Below the pieces are notes generated by a model, which saw nothing but the letters and a program-made list of their open reading frames with translations, was not told where the DNA came from and did no database searches. A DNA stretch of 19,184 nucleotides from NCBI GenBank assembly GCA_900550105.1, contig URQW01000053.1, positions 1 through 19,184 of the forward strand. The letters run 5' to 3'. Shown here one piece after another: positions 13,556 through 19,184 of this stretch (the first letter of the stretch is position 1; each line of letters opens with the position of its first letter). Source of the stretch: an uncultured Pelosinus sp. (lineage in GTDB: Bacteria; Bacillota; Negativicutes; UMGS1260). A program made the position numbers and the translations under genes.

Positions 13556-14425
13556 TTATATATACTGTTGCATAAAATCCATAAAGGCCCGCGATGCTCG
13601 GCTCAAATAGCCCTCCTTTTTCCAAACAAGCCCCACTTGAACTTGCAGCGGCTCAGAAAAGGGCCGAGTAACAAGCAGTGGCTCCTTTTGCGCAATTACA
13701 TCTAACAAAAAAGAAATGCCTGTTCCACTTACGACTAATCCCTTAATTGTTTCTACCTGACTTGATGATAAGACAATTTGCGGTACAATAGAGGCTTTAG
13801 AAAACTTCTCAGCAATCACCCGGCGATGATAAGAATCTTCTTTAAGCATAATTAAGGGCTCCTGGTCGAGATCGTAGACCGACAAACTTTCTTTTTGGCT
13901 TAAGGGATGATTGGGCGGCATACAAACAAGAATTTGATGCACTGCCAAAGGAATTGTCTGCAGATTAGACGGTGTTTCATTAATAATGGCAATCCCTAAA
14001 TCCAATTCGCCCTTTTCTAATTTATCACGAATCATCAAAGAGCCTTCCTCGGAAATAAACGTTTCTAATTTAGGATATTGCTTACGAAAATGATAAAAAA
14101 TCTTTGGGAACAAGTAGGAGCCTACCATGGGGGGAATGCCTATTTTAATCGCGCCTTTTTGGAGCTGCTGATAATCCTTCAGCTCAAATAAGGCGTCATC
14201 AATCATATGCAAAGCTTTTTCTATCCGCTCTAAAAAAACAGCTCCTTCTGGTGTTAAGGCTAGATGTTTCTGGCTGCGATCAAAAAGCTGTACGTTTAAC
14301 TCGCCTTCCAGTTTCTGAATCGCTTTCGTAATACTCGGCTGCGAAACATGAAGTCGCTCGGCAGCCCGAGTAATACTGCCAAGCCTGCTTGCCATTTGAA
14401 AATACTCCAGCTGCCGTAATTCCAT
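13556..14425 (-). CDS. LysR family transcriptional regulator (1)
   Basis: A 289-residue LysR-type regulator. The helix-turn-helix is at 1-60 (MELRQLEYFQMASRLGSITR, AAERLHVSQPSITKAIQKLE, FDRSQKHLALTPEG). A two-lobe substrate-binding effector domain of the CynR/CysB-like kind starts near 88 (IKIGIPPMVGSYLFPKIF). The ATG at 14425 is chosen because GAGGGG lies just before it; the frame is open for five more codons without support. It is closely similar to the second LysR gene at 15516 (same MELR start, SQKxxxLTxEG, PPxxGxYxFP, Q..TIK.LV...GISFL), so the two are paralogs around the FAH gene. It is on the same strand as the FAH gene but behind a terminator. Confidence 0.94.
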   Translation of the reverse strand: MELRQLEYFQMASRLGSITRAAERLHVSQPSITKAIQKLEGELNVQLFDRSQKHLALTPEGAVFLERIEKALHMIDDALFELKDYQQLQKGAIKIGIPPMVGSYLFPKIFYHFRKQYPKLETFISEEGSLMIRDKLEKGELDLGIAIINETPSNLQTIPLAVHQILVCMPPNHPLSQKESLSVYDLDQEPLIMLKEDSYHRRVIAEKFSKASIVPQIVLSSSQVETIKGLVVSGTGISFLLDVIAQKEPLLVTRPFSEPLQVQVGLVWKKEGYLSRASRAFMDFMQQYI

Positions 14426-14475
14426 ACACTGCCCCCTCAATCGCTCCCCTAAGACAATCGGCTCTTTTCTTTAGT

Positions 14476-14481
14476 ATAGCA
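14476..14481 (-). promoter_or_regulatory. Possible -10 box of the first LysR gene
   Basis: On the minus strand TATACT lies about 50 bases before the start, directly after the terminator of the FAH gene. No convincing -35 is visible. Confidence 0.4.
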
Positions 14482-14495
14482 TACTTCGAACAGAG

Positions 14496-14555
14496 AAAAG
14501 CTGCTCCTTGTACAAGCTTTTCCGAAGAAAAGCGCATTGACAAGAAGCAGCTTTT
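14496..14555 (-). terminator. Terminator of the FAH-family gene (nested double hairpin)
   Basis: The outer arms AAAAGCTGCTTCTTGT and ACAAGGAGCAGCTTTT (minus strand, one T-G pair) enclose an inner hairpin, GCTTTT/AAAAGC at 14516-14533. TTTTCT follows on the minus strand and TTTTATTATTTTTT on the plus strand. It lies 22 bases after the FAH stop. Confidence 0.75.
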
Positions 14556-14577
14556 ATTATTTTTTCATAGCAATACA

Positions 14578-15369
14578 TTACTTTACATAATTTACAAGAG
14601 TACCAATTCCTGCAACAGTAACCGTCACTTCGTCACCGCTTTGCATCGGGCAAGTGCCTGAAGGCGAACCAAGCGCCAAAACATCACCTGGCTCTAGCGT
14701 CATTACCTGCGAAATCCAACTAATCAAGAAAGGAATCGATAGGGACATTTGCGCCGTACTGCCTTGTTGCACGATTGTGCCATTTAAAGTTGTTGTAATT
14801 TTAAGATCCGACGGATCGAGATCTGTAACGATCCACGGTCCAATGGGACCAAAAGTATCAAACCCTTTACCTCGGGTAAACTGGGGATCGCTTTTCGTAA
14901 GATCTCTTGCTGTTACGTCATTAAAAACAGTATAGCCAAATACATAGTCAAGCGCCTCAGCCTCAGTCACATTTTTGCCGCGTTTGCCAATAATCAAAGC
15001 AACTTCGCCTTCTAGTTCCACCTTATTCGTTAAGGTAGTCGGCGGCAAAGAAATTGTTTCACCGGTAGCAATGAGCGACGATAAGGGCTTAAGAAAGAGA
15101 AAGGGCTCACTCAAATTGGCCTGTCCGCCAGTTTCCTGGGCATGACCCGCATAGGTCCAACCAAAATTAACGACTTTTGTCGGTTCTACTGGAACAAGGA
15201 GCTTCACTGCGTCTAACAAAATTTTCTCGCCAGTCAAACTAAAGTCGCCTGCTGCCATAGCCGCAAAGTCGCCTGCTAAACGGAAGACTTCTTCTCCCTG
15301 GATTAAACCATAACGAATCTGGCCATCTTGTGTCTGATAACGGACGATTTTTTTACATACTTCCTTCAT
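14578..15369 (-). CDS. Fumarylacetoacetate hydrolase (FAH) family protein
   Basis: A 263-residue FAH-fold enzyme. The N-terminal part is a short family lead (IVRYQTQDGQIRYGLIQGEE). The core has NFGWTYAGHAQE, PFLFLKPLSSLIATGETISL, VELEGEVALIIGKRG with metal ligands Glu120 and Glu122, FGYTVFNDVTARDL with Asp151, KGFDTFGPIGPWIVT, LEPGDVLALGSPSGT and GIGTLVNYV. Members bind Mg2+ and act on 2-oxo or acylpyruvate acids: hydrolases, isomerases, and oxaloacetate decarboxylases or tautomerases (FAHD1/FAHD2). Near fumarase and fumarate reductase an oxaloacetate-type substrate is tempting, but this is inference. The ATG at 15369 has GGTGAG just upstream; an in-frame GTG at 15381 has no ribosome site. 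It is divergent from the second LysR gene, 146 bases apart, which should regulate it. Confidence 0.92.
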   Translation of the reverse strand: MKEVCKKIVRYQTQDGQIRYGLIQGEEVFRLAGDFAAMAAGDFSLTGEKILLDAVKLLVPVEPTKVVNFGWTYAGHAQETGGQANLSEPFLFLKPLSSLIATGETISLPPTTLTNKVELEGEVALIIGKRGKNVTEAEALDYVFGYTVFNDVTARDLTKSDPQFTRGKGFDTFGPIGPWIVTDLDPSDLKITTTLNGTIVQQGSTAQMSLSIPFLISWISQVMTLEPGDVLALGSPSGTCPMQSGDEVTVTVAGIGTLVNYVK

Positions 15370-15373
15370 ATTT

Positions 15374-15435
15374 CTCACCAATCTGCTTTCTAACTAATTT
15401 GTAAAGAATCAAATAAATTTGGTGAGCTCATTATA
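15374..15435 (-). promoter_or_regulatory. Promoter -10 and leader of the FAH gene, with RBS-masking repeat
   Basis: A perfect minus-strand TATAAT lies at 15435-15430; the -35 (TTCAAT) is weak. CTCACCAA near the predicted RNA 5' end (15426-15419) is the exact inverse of TTGGTGAG (15381-15374), which holds the ribosome site of the FAH gene. The leader can thus fold onto its own ribosome site. Confidence 0.45.
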
Positions 15436-15453
15436 CGCCGTTGTCAAAAAAAA

Positions 15454-15491
15454 TTGAAATACCAAAAAATCATGATATGATAACTATAGTT
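15454..15491 (+). promoter_or_regulatory. Promoter of the second LysR gene with operator-like palindrome
   Basis: TTGAAA (15454-15459), a 16-base spacer and TATGAT (15476-15481) form a good promoter. The perfect 10-base palindrome AACTATAGTT (15482-15491) follows at once, over the start of transcription, as expected for an autoregulation site. A second palindrome GGTGA-A-TCACC (15505-15515) covers the ribosome site right before the ATG. Confidence 0.65.
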
Positions 15492-15515
15492 CATAATAAG
15501 GCAAGGTGAATCACC

Positions 15516-16418
15516 ATGGAGCTTCGAGAGCTGACGTATTTTGTGACAGTATGTACCTTACATAATTTTACGGCCGCCGCCGAGGCGCTCCACGTCTCGC
15601 AGCCTGCCGTGTCAAAGGCAGTTACTAGACTAGAAGCAGAGCTAGGACTCTCGCTCTTAGACCGCAGCCAAAAACGCGTTCAGCTCACAGCCGAGGGGAA
15701 AATCTTCCTAGAACTGGCTAAAGGATTTCTCGATCATTTTCAATCATTACAAAATACTATGGCTGAATATAAAAAACTGTCTCACGATACTTTTCGCCTA
15801 GCCGTACCGCCACTGTTAGGCGCTTATGTCTTTCCCGCCTTGTTTGCCGCTTTCAAAAAAAGTTATCCAGCCTTAGATATGCTCGTAGTAGATGACGGAT
15901 CAGCAGCAGCAGTCAATCTTGTTCTGGAAAAAAATGTTCATGCCGCTCTGGTCATGTTTCCTGATAATTTAGCGGCTTTACCACTGTGCTCTCACCAGAT
16001 TACCACTCAGGAAATAACAGTTTGCCTACCACCGCACCACCGCCTTGCTGCAAAACCAACCTTGTCTTTTACCGACATAAATAAAGAACCCCTCATTCTC
16101 TACAATGAGGGATATCTCCTGCGAAAAATTATTTTAGATAATTATGCCCAAGCAGGTCTTGCACCAAACATTACCATATCGACAAATCAGTTCCAAACGA
16201 TTAAAGCGCTCGTAGCTCAGGATGTAGGAATTTCTTTTCTGCCAGTCGATTGCATCAGCCAAGAGGATTCGTTGATTTCCCGTTCACTCGTTCCAGCGCT
16301 ATATCTCACCATGGGACTAATTTGGCTTCCCGACACATCGCTGCCGCTAGCTGGCAAAACCTTTATCGATTTTACGCGCCGCTATACTCATGCTAGCGAT
16401 AAAAAGAATGCCCTATGA
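15516..16418 (+). CDS. LysR family transcriptional regulator (2)
   Basis: A 300-residue LysR-type regulator. The helix-turn-helix is at 1-60 (MELRELTYFVTVCTLHNFTA, AAEALHVSQPAVSKAVTRLE, LDRSQKRVQLTAEG). The effector domain begins FRLAVPPLLGAYVFPALF at about 92 and includes ISTNQFQTIKALVAQDVGISFL. AAGGTGA gives the ribosome site at close spacing. It is divergent from the FAH gene and so is the natural regulator of it, in the standard LysR layout. It is a paralog of the regulator at 13556-14425. Its last 6 bases overlap, tail to tail, the end of the HD-GYP gene, so there is no room for a terminator between them. Confidence 0.94.
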   Translation: MELRELTYFVTVCTLHNFTAAAEALHVSQPAVSKAVTRLEAELGLSLLDRSQKRVQLTAEGKIFLELAKGFLDHFQSLQNTMAEYKKLSHDTFRLAVPPLLGAYVFPALFAAFKKSYPALDMLVVDDGSAAAVNLVLEKNVHAALVMFPDNLAALPLCSHQITTQEITVCLPPHHRLAAKPTLSFTDINKEPLILYNEGYLLRKIILDNYAQAGLAPNITISTNQFQTIKALVAQDVGISFLPVDCISQEDSLISRSLVPALYLTMGLIWLPDTSLPLAGKTFIDFTRRYTHASDKKNAL

Positions 16419-18191
16419 TATAGCAGCGCTTGACTGCTCGCCTTCTTGCTCAAGGACTTCACAAAAAGTCTTGACAATGTTCGGTGAAAATTGAATGCCC
16501 GCTTTAGACCGCAGTTCTGCACAAGCCTGTTCCCTTGATAAAGACTTACGATAAACCCTCAGACTGGTCATGGCATCGTAGGCATCAGCTACCGCTAAAA
16601 TTTGCGCCATCGGGTGAATATCTCTGTCGCTAAGGCCTGACGGATACCCTTGACCATTAAACCATTCGTGATGCTGTACAACCGCTTCCCCTACCTCCCT
16701 TAGGTAGGAGATATTTTTTATAATTTTATAGCCAATCTGAGGATGCTGTTGAATGACACTATATTCATCAGCGCTCAGCTTCCCTGGCTTGTTTAGTATT
16801 TTAAAGGGAATTCCAATTTTGCCGATGTCATGCAAAATAGCCGCATAGCTCAAAAACTCCATTTGAGCTTCGCTTAGTTTCATTTTTTTGCCGATCATTA
16901 AAGAATACTCTAAAACACGCTCACTATGGCCGCGCGTATAAGAATCTTTGGCCTCTACGGCATCGGCTAACGCTTTAATCGTAGCAAGATTTGCCGCATC
17001 TTTCTCCTGAAAGGCTTTATTCAGTTCCGCATTCAAAGCAATCATCTGTTGATAAAGCGACTGAATTTCCTGTCTGTTGGCATTGGCCTCTTTTACCATT
17101 TCATCTTTTCCGTCAAGAAGAGATAAGATCTGATTTCGCATACTTTCCAGGCAAAGCGCCAAGTTCTTTAATTCTGGTGTTTTCTGCGGCGAAAAAGCCA
17201 CGTTCAGATTCCCGCCGCCCATGGTATGAGCGACTTGAGCCATTTCCTCTAAAGGTAAAACGATGCGCCGGACAAAAATAGAGGAAAAAATAAGCGCAAG
17301 TAAAATCGCCAAAACGGAAGCACCAATCGCATACTGTTGCAACTGTCGACTTGCTTCATAAAAGACAGCTGAGGGAATCCTGGTCATAATGACCCAACCA
17401 GTTGAAGGAACATAAGTATGAAACACTTGATACCCCTGTCCTCCCGAATCATAAAGAAAGCCACTTTCCTGAGCAAACATAGTTTGCAGCGTCTTATAGC
17501 GAGTATCACGATCCGCAGCAATTAAAATAGATTCGTCCGGTGTCGCGGCAAAAATACCATCAGGATCATAAATAACCTTGCCTTCTCGGCTAAAAAAAGC
17601 AATTTGCGCCAAAGGATGAAAGCGAATTTTATCCGCAATGGGCTTCAGTTCTTCGAGAAAAATATCAGTACTTAAAACAGCTGGTTCACTGAGTTCTTTT
17701 ACTGGGACAGCCAAAGTAACAACTTGTCTACCAGAAAAAAAATCGTTGTAAGGTTCTGTGATGATGGTCCGCCGCTGTGCTAAAGCTTGCTGATACCACG
17801 GTCGAACCGTCGGATCAAACGCGGCTAGTTGTTGCTGCGAACGATTCACGATGGACACAAGCTGATGATTCGCAAAACCGATAAACAGACTATTAGCAAA
17901 ACGATCCGAAAACCGCCGGGAAAAAGAGATCATATTTTCTCTCAACTCAGGTGATTTTTGATCTAATTTATGACGTTCCAATTCGCTAGCGAAAGCTTCT
18001 AAGGATAGCGACCTTTCCCGAAACCAAAAGTCAATCGTCATCGCTGCCTGTCTTGTCTTACTATCCATAGTCTGCGTTACATCTTCCAGAACTCTTTTTT
18101 CGACTTGATGCGTAATAGCCAAAGAAAAAAGCCAGATAAAAAGAACCAACGTGACTGCCGTTGTCAAAAACAGTTTTATTCGAAGACTCAT
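16413..18191 (-). CDS. Membrane dCACHE-HAMP-HD-GYP protein, probable c-di-GMP phosphodiesterase
   Basis: A 592-residue membrane sensor. It has a first membrane segment at about 7-27, an extracytoplasmic double-CACHE domain (about 30-280; VRPWYQQALAQ, EPYNDFFSGRQVVTLAVPV, LSTDIFLEEL), a second membrane segment at about 288-308, HAMP (309-360), a coiled coil (about 362-400) and an HD-GYP domain (about 405-590). Catalytic residues are all present: H454-D455 in AILHDIGKIGIP, HH at 507-508 and the G-Y-P of NGQGYPSGL at 515-517. HD-GYP domains with these residues break c-di-GMP down to GMP or pGpG. The ligand sensed outside is unknown, but dCACHE domains often bind amino or carboxylic acids. GAGGGAG lies before the ATG at 18191. 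Confidence 0.94.
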   Translation of the reverse strand: MSLRIKLFLTTAVTLVLFIWLFSLAITHQVEKRVLEDVTQTMDSKTRQAAMTIDFWFRERSLSLEAFASELERHKLDQKSPELRENMISFSRRFSDRFANSLFIGFANHQLVSIVNRSQQQLAAFDPTVRPWYQQALAQRRTIITEPYNDFFSGRQVVTLAVPVKELSEPAVLSTDIFLEELKPIADKIRFHPLAQIAFFSREGKVIYDPDGIFAATPDESILIAADRDTRYKTLQTMFAQESGFLYDSGGQGYQVFHTYVPSTGWVIMTRIPSAVFYEASRQLQQYAIGASVLAILLALIFSSIFVRRIVLPLEEMAQVAHTMGGGNLNVAFSPQKTPELKNLALCLESMRNQILSLLDGKDEMVKEANANRQEIQSLYQQMIALNAELNKAFQEKDAANLATIKALADAVEAKDSYTRGHSERVLEYSLMIGKKMKLSEAQMEFLSYAAILHDIGKIGIPFKILNKPGKLSADEYSVIQQHPQIGYKIIKNISYLREVGEAVVQHHEWFNGQGYPSGLSDRDIHPMAQILAVADAYDAMTSLRVYRKSLSREQACAELRSKAGIQFSPNIVKTFCEVLEQEGEQSSAAIS

Positions 18192-18268
18192 TATGAACTC
18201 CCTCTTTCATCGCAAGGATCATTCATTTGCTGCACAGCTCGGCAATCATAAAATTCACATTTTTCCTA

Positions 18269-18296
18269 TTTTTACAATTATTTTCGCTTTTGACAA
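18269..18296 (-). promoter_or_regulatory. Possible promoter of the HD-GYP gene
   Basis: On the minus strand TTGTCA (18296-18291), a 16-base spacer and TAAAAA (18274-18269). The -35 is good, the -10 only fair. The rest of 18192-18399 shows no gene and no second riboswitch. Confidence 0.45.
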
Positions 18297-18399
18297 AAAT
18301 TCTCCTTCTAAAAAATCTCCCACTAAAGTCCTAAATCGCAGATAAAACTACAAAATAGAACTCTAGACGTTTTTACCGACCAGAATCCTATTCATAGAG

Positions 18400-18843
18400 T
18401 TACTCTGCTGTTTTTTCCTGATCCTTAATAATCATAGTTGGACAAGGGGCATGCTGTACTACATGATTGCTGACACTGCCTAAGAAAAAAGCCGTCACAT
18501 TGCTCAGCCCTCGCCGCCCCATAATAATCAGGGAAAAGTGGTGGTCTAAAGCAATTTCAGTAATCACTCTTCCTGGCGGTCCATACTCCAGACGCTGATA
18601 GACTCGACCATCATAGTCGGCAAAGTAAGCTGCAGCCTGTGCCAAAACCGTATTTCCAGTTTCATCAAGCTTCGCTAAAACTGTATCAGGCATCGGTACC
18701 GCTCCAGGAACAACTGCCACATTCGGAATCACATGAAGCAAAGTAACAGCACTGCTAAATTTCCCCGCCAGCTTCCGAGCATATTTTACCGCAAGTAATG
18801 CGGTATCTGACCCGTCAACTGGGACTAAGATTTTATGAAACAT
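18400..18843 (-). CDS. Universal stress protein (UspA family), ATP-binding type
   Basis: A 147-residue single-domain universal stress protein. It opens FHKILVPVDGSDTALLAVKY and has VTLLHVIP at 33-40. The nucleotide motif G-2x-G-9x-G-S is complete at residues 109-123 (GRRG to LGSVS), so this is the ATP-binding class. The closing block is HAPCPTMIIKD. Such proteins act as cytosolic dimers in stress or energy-state responses; the exact role is not known. The ATG at 18843 has AAAGGAG about eight bases upstream; the frame is open for 13 more codons, but those overlap the space after the MarR gene and match nothing. It follows the MarR gene by 42 bases on the same strand without a terminator, so the two are probably one operon. 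Confidence 0.93.
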   Translation of the reverse strand: MFHKILVPVDGSDTALLAVKYARKLAGKFSSAVTLLHVIPNVAVVPGAVPMPDTVLAKLDETGNTVLAQAAAYFADYDGRVYQRLEYGPPGRVITEIALDHHFSLIIMGRRGLSNVTAFFLGSVSNHVVQHAPCPTMIIKDQEKTAE

Positions 18844-18885
18844 ACCCCTCTCTCCTTTGCGCCATCGCCCAAACTGCTGCACTAT

Positions 18886-19184
18886 TTACTTGGCATGCTT
18901 TGCCATCGTCTGCAATAAGCGTCGCATCAAAGTCAACTGTTCTGCCGAAATATCCTGCAAAAACTGCCGTCGATGCTCACCGACAATCTGTTGCCACATT
19001 TCGTAAGATTCCTGCGCTTTTGCCGTTAATGAAATAATCTTTTCCCGCTTATCCTGGCCAACCTGCCTTACGACAAGTTCTTTCTTTTCTAACTTGACAA
19101 GCGTCTTAGAGATAGCCGCTGGTTCCACATTCAAATAATTGGCCAAAGCAATCTGCGTCAAGGCTTCCTGTTCTTTGAGAATCT
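18886..19184 (-). CDS. MarR family transcriptional regulator (N-terminus cut by window edge)
   Basis: The reading frame runs to the window end without a start, so this is the C-terminal part (99 codons) of a MarR-type winged helix regulator. The visible part has QEALTQIALANYLNVEPAAI, SKTLVKLEKKELVVRQ (recognition helix and wing), DKREKIISLTAKA and a C-terminal dimer helix ending MRRLLQTMAKHAK. The TTG at 19161 is an internal leucine, not the start. MarR proteins bind small phenolic or oxidant ligands and usually repress their own operon. The UspA-family gene follows it. Confidence 0.92.
   Translation of the reverse strand, partial: ILKEQEALTQIALANYLNVEPAAISKTLVKLEKKELVVRQVGQDKREKIISLTAKAQESYEMWQQIVGEHRRQFLQDISAEQLTLMRRLLQTMAKHAK

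Noticed and set aside
18345..18399. Terminator after the UspA-family gene
   Set aside because: AACTCTA/TAGAGTT can pair, but only over 7 bases with a loop of about 30 and no T-run directly behind; too weak to call.
1..19184. Mobile elements, CRISPR arrays, tRNA or rRNA genes
   Set aside because: I looked on both strands and saw no transposase or integrase, no regular short repeats with spacers, and no tRNA-like cloverleaf.

Overview
This window reads as chromosomal DNA of an anaerobic, low-to-mid GC Firmicute with strong Gram-positive-type ribosome binding sites. The closest fit is the Negativicutes (Sporomusa/Pelosinus type). The basis is the gene content (two-subunit class I fumarase, an SdhABE/thiol-type fumarate reductase with no membrane anchor genes, phosphate butyryltransferase, a c-di-GMP-I riboswitch) and many strong GGAGG sites; I could not run a taxonomic search. 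No mobile element, CRISPR array, rRNA or tRNA is visible. The window is unusually rich in one-component regulators: Lrp, AraC, LacI, Fur, GntR/FCD, two LysR and MarR.

Layout. Positions 1-4300: the 5' part of an Lrp/AsnC regulator, a diaminopimelate-epimerase-fold protein in which both catalytic cysteines are serine, a divergent AraC regulator, and a tail-to-tail pair formed by that AraC gene and a LacI regulator lying in an apparent fur-ptb-lacI transcription unit. Positions 4300-7350: a Fur-family regulator, a divergent self-cleaving P1 (S58) peptidase, an approximately 700-base region that holds a 46-residue small ORF with an operator-like cluster in front of it and a structured 3' region behind it, then a GntR/FCD regulator. 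Positions 7390-8050: an RsbW-like HATPase protein read through a canonical c-di-GMP-I (GEMM) riboswitch with its own terminator and promoter. Positions 8115-13360: a five-gene operon on the minus strand, fumarase alpha, fumarase beta, sdhA, sdhB, sdhE, with two promoters and a terminator; it would take malate to fumarate to succinate. Positions 13490-16418: two paralogous LysR regulators flanking a fumarylacetoacetate hydrolase-family gene. Positions 16413-19184: a dCACHE-HAMP-HD-GYP c-di-GMP phosphodiesterase, a UspA-family protein and the 3' part of a MarR regulator.

How it may work together. The metabolic core is C4-dicarboxylate metabolism (fumarase plus fumarate reductase/succinate dehydrogenase), with a FAH-family enzyme nearby that could act on a related oxo-acid. 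The SdhA lacks the histidine that binds FAD covalently and the SdhB has eight cluster cysteines in place of the usual seven, so this is a non-classical complex. A second theme is c-di-GMP: a sensor of the molecule (riboswitch) and an enzyme that degrades it (HD-GYP) lie about 8.4 kb apart. The points most worth checking are the Ser/Ser DapF-like protein, the riboswitch-controlled HATPase with an altered adenine-binding residue, the His-less SdhA, and the small ORF locus.
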